Source: PBB1 sp965229345 (GTDB lineage Bacteria; Pseudomonadota; Gammaproteobacteria; Burkholderiales; Burkholderiaceae_C). From it: 64,000 nt of DNA. The notes beneath the pieces are model-generated. The model did not search any database. It saw nothing but the letters and a program-made list of their open reading frames with translations, and was not told the DNA's origin. The number at the start of each line of letters is the position of its first letter. The first letter of the stretch is position 1. A program made the position numbers and the translations under genes. The DNA lies in assembly GCA_965229345.1 (NCBI GenBank), contig OZ245872.1, positions 3,348,001 to 3,412,000 on the forward strand, read 5' to 3'. Of the stretch, positions 8,981 to 16,642 are shown one piece after another.

Positions 8981-9595
8981 TCAATCCCGGCGTTGGCGGC
9001 TGGTCACAACGCTGACCAGCGCCAGGCCAAGTGCCATCAGCAGCACAGACTCCGGCTCCGGCACGGCACCAATCGTGACGTTGTCGTAGGCGATGTTGCC
9101 CAGGTTGTCGCCAAACGAAATTGAATACGCCGTTCCGGTAAAGCCTTTGGACACACGCGAGAACAACTCGAACGCCGACGAGTTGGCACCCAAGGTGAAC
9201 GTCGCGAGCGTGGCGCCCGTGGCGTTCAGGCCATCGAACACCTTGACTTCGGTCGTGCCCACGATGGAGGAATAAGCGAACACCAACCCCGTGGTGAACC
9301 CGCTGGCGATGTTCAACACCGCGGGTGCATCCGGGGCGAAAAAGACGTTGGTGCCTGAGGGTGCGGTGAATGGCGTTGCCAGGGTGCTGTCGCTGCCGTC
9401 GAGTGCCAGGGCCGAGCCGCTGAAAGCAACACCGTAATTCACGCCCGAAGCGCCCGCACCGTCGGTGCCGCCGTTGTAGAAGTTATCGATCGAAGAAAAA
9501 CTCGTGGTGCCTTCGAAATCCAGTGTCACGGCAGAAAACGCGGGAGCCGCAGCACACAAGCTGACGGCAGCAGCGAAGATGGGAATGAGTTTCAT
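8981..9595 (-). CDS. PEP-CTERM sorting-domain protein
   Basis: 204 residues. Signal peptide at 1-21 (MKLIPIFAAAVSLCAAAPAFS), a Gly/Ser/Thr-rich beta domain (TLDFEGTTSFSSIDNFYNGG, VKVFDGLNATGATLATFTLG), and a typical PEP-CTERM tail from about residue 180: VPEPESVLLMALGLALVSVV then a basic TSRQRRD end. In PEP-CTERM/exosortase systems the tail is cut by an EpsH-type exosortase and the protein goes to the outer surface or extracellular matrix. No exosortase is present in this window. The body resembles choice-of-anchor PEP-CTERM proteins. Confidence 0.93.
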   Translation of the reverse strand: MKLIPIFAAAVSLCAAAPAFSAVTLDFEGTTSFSSIDNFYNGGTDGAGASGVNYGVAFSGSALALDGSDSTLATPFTAPSGTNVFFAPDAPAVLNIASGFTTGLVFAYSSIVGTTEVKVFDGLNATGATLATFTLGANSSAFELFSRVSKGFTGTAYSISFGDNLGNIAYDNVTIGAVPEPESVLLMALGLALVSVVTSRQRRD

Positions 9596-9982
9596 GGGCC
9601 TGCTCCTGATTAACCGATTTCCGGAATATCCCGGATGAATAAACCTATCTCATTTTAATTTTCCATATTCAGGTGCACCCAGACCCCGAAAGGATCAATT
9701 TACGTGAAGATCCCATGACAGATTTCCAAAAATCTTGAATTAATAATTTTTCATGACAGCGGACATAGCTCTTTCGGATCATTTTCGGCGCAGGCTGGCG
9801 CCGCTGCGCCGGCGGTCGATAGCTACACCGGACTAGATACTTTGATTAACCGATGCCCTGCACCCGTCATACGCCGGTCATTGCGAATGATTAACGTGAT
9901 CAGGCAATCGGGCGATTCGCGGGTATTTATTCGTGAGCCTGGTTATTTCAGCCAGCACGGCGAACCCACACGGAGCATATTC
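9596..9982. promoter_or_regulatory. AT-rich divergent intergenic regulatory region
   Basis: 387 bases without a gene, between the divergent PEP-CTERM and PHP-hydrolase genes. About 9630-9780 is clearly AT-richer than everything around it. TGATTAAC occurs three times (9607-9614, 9843-9850, 9888-9895), the first two extended to the identical 12-mer TGATTAACCGAT. There is also a short perfect hairpin (AGATTT/AAATCT, 9720-9735) and two CATGACA copies (9714-9720, 9752-9758). Probably holds both promoters and a shared regulator site; no convincing -35/-10 pair was found. Confidence 0.5.
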
Positions 9983-12301
9983 ATGAAACCAGGATTCAAG
10001 AGGAACCAGATCGCACTCGCGTCACTGGCGGCCATCGGTGCCAGCGTCATGGTGGCAGCGCCCTTGACGGTCAGCGCCGCGAAGCCCGCCGGCAAGTACG
10101 TGACAGGTGACTTCCACAACCACACGACCTGCTCCGATGGATCCATCTCGATGCAGAAGCTGGTGAAGAAGTCCACCGACGCCACCTTCGGCTTGGACTG
10201 GTTCGTCCAGGCGGGTCATGGTGGCAGCGGCAACCGCAACTGCACCCTGGCCGAGGACGCCGGCGCAACCGTCGGCGGCTTGTTCGACCCGGCCACCGGC
10301 GACGGCACCGGCGCGGCAGCGGTCAACTACAACTCGTCCGTCTACGACGCGACGCTGGGTACCCCGGCCTACCCGATCACTGCGCAAGGACCAACCACCA
10401 CGTGGCAGAACTCGACGCCACCCGTCACGCCGAAGGGACGGGTTTCCGGCTCGGCGCCCAACCAAGTGATGTGGCGCTGGCAGTCCATCCAGGAGTTCCA
10501 GTACCCGGTGCTGGAGTACCTGTCAGCCTTGAAGAACAAGCCCCTGTTCATCGGCGTCGAGTCGGTGGTCGCGGGTCATGAGCACGCCTCTGCATCGGTG
10601 ATCACTGGCCAGATGCCCGTCTCACTCGACAACGCCGTGTTGCCCGCCGGTCCCGGTTACACCCCCCTCGGCAACGCAAACGCGATGGCGCAGTGGGAAT
10701 ATTGCTTCGACCGCAATGACACCGACACCAGCCGCGGCAACCTCACCGTTGGCAGCACGGTTGGCAACAACTGGAACTGCGCAGTCACCGGCAGCTTGAA
10801 TGCCGCCGACACCGTCACGCCATGGGACCCCACCGCACAGAAGCTCATCCCATCGGGCGGCGCAGGTACCGGCAATCGGGGCCATGCCAAGACCGTGGAG
10901 GCCATGAAGTGGATGGCTGAGAACCACCCCAATGGCAGCTACTACGTACCGGCTCACCTGGAGCGTGCAGGCCCGTTCAATCCCAACGGCAACAACGGCT
11001 TCAACATCGAGCACCTGCGCAACTTCAACAACGCCGCACCCAAGGTCGCGTTCGGCATGGAAACGCAGCCGGGTCACGGGGCCTCCTCGGACCGAGGTGA
11101 ATACGCCGTCAGGCGGAACAACATCGGTGGGGTCAACATCGACAGCGTTGGGGGCACCACGTATGGCGGCACCGGCGTCTACGGCGCGCAGATCGGGGGC
11201 GTCTGGGACGCGCTGCTCGGCGAAGGCCGCAATTTCTGGTTTTTCGCCAGCTCCGACTGGCACAACCGTGGCGCGTTCGGCACAGACGACCGCCGCAGCA
11301 CCCAGGACTTCCTGCCTGGTGAGTACCAGCGCAACTTCACGATGGTGCGCAACGGCACTGACAAGCTGCGGCCCCAAACCATCGTCGATGGCTTGCGCAG
11401 CGGCAACAACTTCGCAGCCAGTGGCCAGCTGATCGACCGTCTGTCGTTCGTTGCCTGCTCCTCGTATCCCGGTGTCGGTGCCCGCAGCAACGCCGCGGTC
11501 GAGGCGCTGGCATTGGCAGCCGCACAGAACAACACCAGCGTAGACCTCGCCGGCTGCGCCACGATGGGCGAGAAGCTCGTCGTGCGCCCTGGCGCGGAAA
11601 TCGTGGTGTCGATCGTGGTGCGCGATCCGTCAGGACCGAACAATTCGCCCTACACCTTCCCCAATCCGTCGCTGGCCCAAGTGAACATCGCCCAGCCGAT
11701 GAACATGCCGGTGCTCGATCACATCGACGTGATCCGCGGTCTGGTGACCGGCTACAAGAATCCGGCAGCCCCTGCGGAATACGCAGGGCAGTGGCCCAAC
11801 ACCTGGCTCGCCAATCCGGACCTGAGCACGGTACCTGCAGCGGCGAAGAACACCTCTGCCGCGGTGGTCAAGACGTTCAACGGCGCCACCTGGACCACCG
11901 CGACGGGCGACTTCCGCAAGATGACGTTCCGCATTCCCGCGGTGTCGGCATCGCAGTACGTCCGCTTGCGGGGCACGAACCTGCCTGCTGCCGTTCCTTT
12001 CGAGACGGACGCCAGTGGCAACCCGCTGTCGGATCTGGCCACGAATGCCGGGGCGGTCAACCCAAGCGTGCCTGGTGGGGCAGACGGCGTCGCGATCAAC
12101 TCGAACCTGAAGATTCCCTGCACCACCGTTGGCACCACGAACTTCAATGGTTGCCCATCGCACCTGCCGATCAAGACGGTGGGCGCGTACACCGGCAAGT
12201 TCGTGGCGTACGACGTCGCAGCCTGGGCAGATCTCTGGTTCTACAGCAATCCGATCTACGTCGAGGTTCAGGGCTCGACGATCGTGGCGGGGGTCAAGTA
12301 A
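9983..12301 (+). CDS. Exported PHP-type metal-dependent hydrolase (DUF3604-like)
   Basis: 772 residues from ATG 9983, preceded by GGAG at 9972-9975; an in-frame upstream start at 9842 would add 47 residues ahead of a normal signal peptide, so it was rejected. Signal peptide at 1-34 (IALASLAAIGASVMVAA, VSA). The PHP metal site begins at once (GDFHNHTTCSDGS, about 41-53), and further histidine motifs follow: VVAGHEHAS, VPAHLERAG, METQPGHGASSDRGEY and FFASSDWHNRG (about 425). PHP proteins hydrolyse phosphoesters or related bonds using two or three metals; the substrate here is unknown. The C-terminal 300 residues are beta-rich. The gene ends in a strong terminator but lies before a PpiC-like/HupE pair that often accompanies such proteins. 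Confidence 0.85.
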   Translation: MKPGFKRNQIALASLAAIGASVMVAAPLTVSAAKPAGKYVTGDFHNHTTCSDGSISMQKLVKKSTDATFGLDWFVQAGHGGSGNRNCTLAEDAGATVGGLFDPATGDGTGAAAVNYNSSVYDATLGTPAYPITAQGPTTTWQNSTPPVTPKGRVSGSAPNQVMWRWQSIQEFQYPVLEYLSALKNKPLFIGVESVVAGHEHASASVITGQMPVSLDNAVLPAGPGYTPLGNANAMAQWEYCFDRNDTDTSRGNLTVGSTVGNNWNCAVTGSLNAADTVTPWDPTAQKLIPSGGAGTGNRGHAKTVEAMKWMAENHPNGSYYVPAHLERAGPFNPNGNNGFNIEHLRNFNNAAPKVAFGMETQPGHGASSDRGEYAVRRNNIGGVNIDSVGGTTYGGTGVYGAQIGGVWDALLGEGRNFWFFASSDWHNRGAFGTDDRRSTQDFLPGEYQRNFTMVRNGTDKLRPQTIVDGLRSGNNFAASGQLIDRLSFVACSSYPGVGARSNAAVEALALAAAQNNTSVDLAGCATMGEKLVVRPGAEIVVSIVVRDPSGPNNSPYTFPNPSLAQVNIAQPMNMPVLDHIDVIRGLVTGYKNPAAPAEYAGQWPNTWLANPDLSTVPAAAKNTSAAVVKTFNGATWTTATGDFRKMTFRIPAVSASQYVRLRGTNLPAAVPFETDASGNPLSDLATNAGAVNPSVPGGADGVAINSNLKIPCTTVGTTNFNGCPSHLPIKTVGAYTGKFVAYDVAAWADLWFYSNPIYVEVQGSTIVAGVK

Positions 12302-12327
12302 GACTTCGCGCGGCCAACTCAGTGCCG

Positions 12328-12360
12328 ACGCCGCGCGGACTCCGCGCGGCGTTTTTCTTT
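12328..12360 (+). terminator. Rho-independent terminator after the PHP hydrolase gene
   Basis: An 11-bp perfect GC stem (12328-12338 with 12342-12352, three-base loop ACT) followed by GTTTTTCTTT. It lies 27 bases after the stop codon. Confidence 0.93.
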
Positions 12361-12366
12361 CAGTAC

Positions 12367-12408
12367 GACGATCGTCTTACTAATGACTTGAGCGCGATCT
12401 ACGATCGT
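12367..12408. promoter_or_regulatory. Paired ACGATCGT palindromes, candidate operator
   Basis: The 8-bp palindrome ACGATCGT occurs at 12368-12375 (extended to GACGATCGTC) and again at 12401-12408, 33 bases apart, about three helical turns. They lie between the terminator and the PpiC-like gene, where a promoter is expected. The spacing on one DNA face is suggestive only. Confidence 0.35.
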
Positions 12409-12487
12409 TGTCATCCCTGCTGACGACGGGTCGGCAGGGCCTGTCCTCGTGTCACCGCAACTTCTTCTGACCGACGCCGAAATCCCG

Positions 12488-13354
12488 ATGTCAACACCGT
12501 TTCCGATCCCGAGTAACCCAGGCTCAGCAACCACCACTCGGCGCAGCAAGCCGTTGCGAGACTGGCTGCGTGAGCCTCTGCTGCACTTCATCTTGGCAGG
12601 CGGATTGCTGTTTGCAATTGATCATGCCCTGATCGAACGATCGGATGATCCACACACCATCGTGGTAGCGGCCGACGTCGACAGCGAAGCCATCCGGTTG
12701 TTCAAGGAATCGCGCGGCCGCGCGCCGAATCCCGAGGAACTCAACACGCTGCGCCGTCGCTGGCTTGACAACGAGGTGCTGTACCGCGAAGGGTTGGCCA
12801 TGCGGGTGGATCGTGGCGATCCCACGATCCGCGATCGGGTGATCTTCAAGGCCCTGATGTCCATCGAGGCGGGTTTGACGCTACCGCCGATCGACGACTC
12901 GACCTTGCGCCAGTGGTTCGAGAAACAGCGGTCCAAATACGACGAGCCGACGCGCTACGACTTCCAGGAAGCGGTACTGACCGGTGACAACTCGGAATCG
13001 GCAGTGCGGACGTTTGTCGACGCCTTGAACGCAGGCGCGCCCGGCGACGCCAAAGCCGGACTGCGTGTATTCAAGGGACGGCCTCACGACAACCTGGTTC
13101 AAGGCTATGGCGCCGAATTCGCGAAGGCACTCGAGGAGGCGCCGCCAGGAGAGTGGCGCGCGCTGGCCAGTCGCGATGGGCTGCGCGTGATGCGGCTGGA
13201 TGCGATCACCCCGCCAAAGCCAGCCGTGTTTGACACGCTGCGTGGTGTGGTTCTTCAAGACTGGACCGATGCCACGATGGCCCAGATGCGAACCGACGCG
13301 GTGCGCGAACTGGGCAAGAAGTACACCGTCAAGACCGAGGGAGCTCCGCTGTGA
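12488..13354 (+). CDS. PpiC/parvulin-like peptidyl-prolyl isomerase, membrane-anchored
   Basis: 288 residues from ATG 12488; a GTG at 12449 in the same frame would add 13 residues. One hydrophobic segment near residues 32-47 (LLHFILAGGLLFAIDHAL) acts as an uncleaved anchor, leaving the rest in the periplasm. RRRWLDNEVLYREGLAM is the SurA/PpiC-type helical N-domain signature, and the C-terminal part (VLTGDNSESAVRTFVDALNA, then FKGRPHDNLVQGYGAEFAKALEEAPPGEW) has the parvulin layout, but the isomerase residues are weakly conserved. The stop overlaps the next ATG (TGATG), so it is coupled to the HupE/UreJ gene and probably helps fold that protein or its exported partners. Confidence 0.83.
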   Translation: MSTPFPIPSNPGSATTTRRSKPLRDWLREPLLHFILAGGLLFAIDHALIERSDDPHTIVVAADVDSEAIRLFKESRGRAPNPEELNTLRRRWLDNEVLYREGLAMRVDRGDPTIRDRVIFKALMSIEAGLTLPPIDDSTLRQWFEKQRSKYDEPTRYDFQEAVLTGDNSESAVRTFVDALNAGAPGDAKAGLRVFKGRPHDNLVQGYGAEFAKALEEAPPGEWRALASRDGLRVMRLDAITPPKPAVFDTLRGVVLQDWTDATMAQMRTDAVRELGKKYTVKTEGAPL

Positions 13355-14304
13355 TGCGCTGGCTGGGTCAACTGCTGTTGTCCGCGCTGACGTTGCTGAG
13401 CATGCCGGCCGTGGCACATGAGATGACCATGGCCGAGCTGGGTCTGCGCGAAGTCAGCCGCGGCGAGTTCATCTGGCAGTGGGGCAGCAGCGAGCGCCCG
13501 GCCAGCCAGGACCTGACTCCGGTATGGCCCGCGGGCTGCCGTGCCGAGGAAAACATCCTGCACTGCGGCGATACCGGCCTCTCGGGGACGTTCTCGGTGG
13601 AGGGTGTGGGCAAGCGCTATTCAGCGGCGATCGTCAAGATCAACTGGCTCGACGGGCAAGTCCGTGCGTACACGATCACCGGCGGACAGCCGACGGTTCA
13701 TCTGTACGGCTCGGCAGATGATCGGCGCGGCATCGGTGAAATCGCCTCGGCCTACACCGTGCTCGGTATCGAGCACATCCTGAGCGGCTATGACCACCTG
13801 ATGTTCGTGATCGGCCTCTTGTGTCTGGTCGGCTTCGAGCGCCGGCTGGTCTGGACCATCACCGCGTTCACCGCGGCACACAGCCTGACGCTGGCGAGCA
13901 GCGCGCTCGGTTGGCTGACGCTGCGATCACCCCCGGTAGAAGCGACGATCGCACTGTCGATCATGCTGGTGGCGGGAGAGGCCCTGCGCGAGCGGCAGAC
14001 ACTGGCCCGGCAATGGCCTGCGTTGGTGGCCTTCCTGTTCGGGCTGGTGCACGGCCTGGGTTTCGCCGGCGCCCTGAAGGACATCGGCCTGCCCGAGAAC
14101 CATCTGCCTATCGCGTTGCTGACGTTCAACGTCGGGGTCGAAATCGGACAGTTGTTCACTGTGGGTGTGGCTTACGTACTCACAAGGTGGTTGTCGCGCA
14201 TGCCCTGGGCGTCGTCGGTGCGCAGACCGCTGCTGTATGCCATCGGCATTGCAGCGGCCTACTGGTCGTGGTTGCGGATCGCAGCGATCGCCAGCCTCGC
14301 CTGA
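13354..14304 (+). CDS. HupE/UreJ-family membrane protein
   Basis: 316 residues from ATG 13354 (a GTG codon just before it is in the same frame). Signal peptide at 1-22, then a periplasmic domain of about 110 residues, then six or so membrane helices. The HupE/UreJ_2 signatures are clear: GIEHILSGYDHLMFVIGLL, TAFTAAHSLTLA, VEATIALSIMLVAGE, FLFGLVHGLGFAGALKDIG and FNVGVEIGQLF. The histidines and acids in the membrane are typical of the family, some of whose members are linked to nickel or cobalt uptake; in this version with an N-terminal periplasmic domain the function is unproven. Confidence 0.9.
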   Translation: MRWLGQLLLSALTLLSMPAVAHEMTMAELGLREVSRGEFIWQWGSSERPASQDLTPVWPAGCRAEENILHCGDTGLSGTFSVEGVGKRYSAAIVKINWLDGQVRAYTITGGQPTVHLYGSADDRRGIGEIASAYTVLGIEHILSGYDHLMFVIGLLCLVGFERRLVWTITAFTAAHSLTLASSALGWLTLRSPPVEATIALSIMLVAGEALRERQTLARQWPALVAFLFGLVHGLGFAGALKDIGLPENHLPIALLTFNVGVEIGQLFTVGVAYVLTRWLSRMPWASSVRRPLLYAIGIAAAYWSWLRIAAIASLA

Positions 14305-14380
14305 ATCGGGGTCATCGGGTCGCGGGCATGATGGCGCCTGATCACTAGACTTTGGCCACGCCTGCCCTGGCGTTGACTCC

Positions 14381-15967
14381 ATGAGCACGACCCGGCGACA
14401 GTTCCTGCATGCATCGACCGCCACCGCGCTGGGCGGCTCTGCGGGGTGGTGTCGCAGCGCCGATGACGAAGAAGTCACCACCGCACTGGCTGCGCCAGTG
14501 TCGATCGCATTTCCCCGTTTCGACCTCGGCATTGCCTCTGGCAGCCCGACCGCCGACAGCGTGGTGCTGTGGACTCGGCTGACCGGCAGCGACTTGCCAC
14601 CGCGGATCGAAGTGCGATGGGAACTGGCGCACGACGAAACCTTCACCCGAGTGGTGGCTCGCGGCACAGAAACAGCAGAAGCCCGTTGGGCACACAGTGT
14701 CCATGCGCAGCCGCGTGGGCTGGACTCGGGCCGCTGGTACTGGTACCGCTTTCGGGCGCTGGGTGAGCTCAGCACGACAGGGCGAACCCGTACGGCGCCG
14801 CGACCCGACGCCAATGGGACCGCACCCATGCGTTTTGCCATCGCCAGCTGCCAGCGCTACGACGCCGGCCACTACGCCGCGTGGCGCGACGTGGCCGAAC
14901 AGAACCTCGACCTGGTGATGTTCCTGGGCGACTACATCTACGAGGGCGCCTCCCGATCCGACTTCCCGCGTCGCCACGAAGGCGGCGAGGCGCACACCCT
15001 GGAAACCTACCGCGCCCGCTATGCCACCTACAAGCGCGACCCGCTGCTGCAGGCCGCGCACGCCAGTGCGCCGTGGTTGATGGTGTGGGACGACCACGAG
15101 GTCGAGAACGACTACGCCGGGCTGCAGGACCCGCGCCTCGATCCGCACTTTCCGGCTCGCCGCGCGGCTGCCTATCAGGCGTACTGGGAGCACATGCCGT
15201 TTCCGAAATCAGCCCGGCCCCGGCTTGATGTGCCGGGCGGTGCGATGCGCATCACCGGGCGGCTCGACTGGGGCACGCTGGCGCGCATCCATCTGCTGGA
15301 CGATCGGCAGTACCGCGACCCTCAGGCGTGCCCGCGGCCAGGCCGGGGGGGCTCGAACACCGTGAAGGCCGCCGACTGCGCGGCGCTGCTCGACCCCCGG
15401 CGCACGCTGCTCGGCACCGAGCAGGAACGCTGGCTGGCCGACGGGTGGGACTTGCGCCGGCCCTGGAACCTCGTGGCCCAGCAAACGCTGATGGCACGGC
15501 ATTCCTGGACCGACACCGCCGACGGCGGCGCTGGCGTGGGTGGGACGTACTGGAGCGACGGCTGGGACGGCTACCCGCTGGCGCGCAACCGACTGCTGGG
15601 CACGGTGGCCGCACGGCACGTACCGGGCGTGGTCGTGCTTGGCGGCGATGTGCATGCCCATGTCGTGGCCGACCTGAAAGCCGACTTCGACCGCCCTGAG
15701 TCGCCCACGGTGGCCACCGAGTTCTGCGGCACCTCGATCGCCAGCCACGGCCGGCCCCAGGAATTGCTCGACGTGGCACGCACGTTCAACCCCCACATCC
15801 AGCTGAGCCGCAGCGATCGGCGCGGCTGCATGCTGTTCACCCTCGACGCGAAGCGCCTGCAGGTGGCGCTGCGGGCCGTCGATGACGTGAACGATCCGGC
15901 CAGCACGGTGCGCACCAGCGCGAGCTTTGTGGTCGAAGCCGCCCGGCCCGGCGCCATCGCTGCCTGA
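14381..15967 (+). CDS. phoD: PhoD-type alkaline phosphatase, Tat-exported
   Basis: 528 residues. The N-terminus has a twin-arginine motif (TTRRQFLHAS, residues 3-12) followed by a modestly hydrophobic stretch, so export folded by the Tat system is expected. A PhoD N-terminal domain follows (FDLGIASGSPTADSVVLWTRL, about 47-67). The metallophosphatase core has FAIASCQRYDAGHY, MFLGDYIYEGA (about 182-192), MVWDDHEVENDYAG (about 230) and VVLGGDVHAHVV (about 420), the metal-ligand motifs of the family. PhoD enzymes are Ca2+/Fe3+-dependent phosphomonoesterases or phosphodiesterases induced by phosphate shortage; no Pho box was recognised upstream. Confidence 0.94.
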   Translation: MSTTRRQFLHASTATALGGSAGWCRSADDEEVTTALAAPVSIAFPRFDLGIASGSPTADSVVLWTRLTGSDLPPRIEVRWELAHDETFTRVVARGTETAEARWAHSVHAQPRGLDSGRWYWYRFRALGELSTTGRTRTAPRPDANGTAPMRFAIASCQRYDAGHYAAWRDVAEQNLDLVMFLGDYIYEGASRSDFPRRHEGGEAHTLETYRARYATYKRDPLLQAAHASAPWLMVWDDHEVENDYAGLQDPRLDPHFPARRAAAYQAYWEHMPFPKSARPRLDVPGGAMRITGRLDWGTLARIHLLDDRQYRDPQACPRPGRGGSNTVKAADCAALLDPRRTLLGTEQERWLADGWDLRRPWNLVAQQTLMARHSWTDTADGGAGVGGTYWSDGWDGYPLARNRLLGTVAARHVPGVVVLGGDVHAHVVADLKADFDRPESPTVATEFCGTSIASHGRPQELLDVARTFNPHIQLSRSDRRGCMLFTLDAKRLQVALRAVDDVNDPASTVRTSASFVVEAARPGAIAA

Positions 15968-15969
15968 GG

Positions 15970-16446
15970 ATGCGCTGGCTGCGACAAGTGTTCGGGGTGC
16001 TCGTCGCCCTGGTCCTGCTGTTCGAGGAATGGGGTTGGGAGCCGCTGCAGGCAGCGCTGGTGCGCCTGACCCGCTGGCCACCACTGGCGTGGCTCGAACA
16101 GCAGCTACAGAAATTGCCACCCCATGCGGCACTGGCGGTGTTCGTACTCCCCGCGCTGATGCTGTTGCCGCTCAAGCTGGGCGCGCTGGCGCTGATCACC
16201 CGCGGCCACGCGGTGGCCGGGCTGTTGCTGATCGTGGCGGCCAAGCTGATCGGCACCGCCGTCGTCGCCCGGCTGTACGCGCTGCTGCAACCCGCGTTGA
16301 TGAGAATCGGCTGGTTCGCCCGCGGCCATGACCGCTGGATCGCGTGGAAGACCCACTGGATGGCCCGCGTACGGGCGTCTGCGGTGTGGCAAGCCGCCAC
16401 CGGAATGCTTCGGCGAGTCAGGCACGCCCTCCGACACAGGCGTTGA
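15970..16446 (+). CDS. Small hypothetical membrane protein
   Basis: 158 residues, starting two bases after the phoD stop with GAGG overlapping that stop. Three hydrophobic segments are visible: 7-19 (VFGVLVALVLLFE), 55-70 (ALAVFVLPALMLLPLK) and about 82-100 (VAGLLLIVAAKLIGTAVVA). The C-terminus is strongly basic (MLRRVRHALRHRR). The motif FEEWGWEPL near 18-26 recurs in uncharacterised proteobacterial membrane proteins. Not assigned to a named function; its tight coupling to phoD suggests the same transcript. Confidence 0.78.
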   Translation: MRWLRQVFGVLVALVLLFEEWGWEPLQAALVRLTRWPPLAWLEQQLQKLPPHAALAVFVLPALMLLPLKLGALALITRGHAVAGLLLIVAAKLIGTAVVARLYALLQPALMRIGWFARGHDRWIAWKTHWMARVRASAVWQAATGMLRRVRHALRHRR

Positions 16447-16499
16447 CCTGGCGCAAACCCGGCATCATCGCGCTTCGACACACTCTGGTCTGCCGGAAC

Positions 16500-16547
16500 C
16501 TTGTCACGCACGCTGGGAATGCCCCCTTTGAACAGGTGGGTGACAAG
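16500..16547. promoter_or_regulatory. Inverted repeat upstream of pckG, possible operator
   Basis: CTTGTCAC (16500-16507) is repeated inverted as GTGACAAG (16540-16547) in the 196-base gap before pckG. The arms are 40 bases apart. No clear promoter hexamers were recognised around it. Low confidence. Confidence 0.25.
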
Positions 16548-16642
16548 CCGGGTGCGTTCAGATTCACAATGGCAGCCCTGCTCGGATTGCTTAGCCCGAC
16601 GGGGCCCGATCAAACGCGCATTTTTTGCCCTCAGGAGGTCCT

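Noticed and set aside
9602..9615. GG-N10-GC on the minus strand just before the 8981-9595 PEP-CTERM gene
   Set aside because: It lies only 7 to 20 bases from the start codon, leaving no room for a transcript leader and ribosome site, and lacks the TTGC/TGGCA context.
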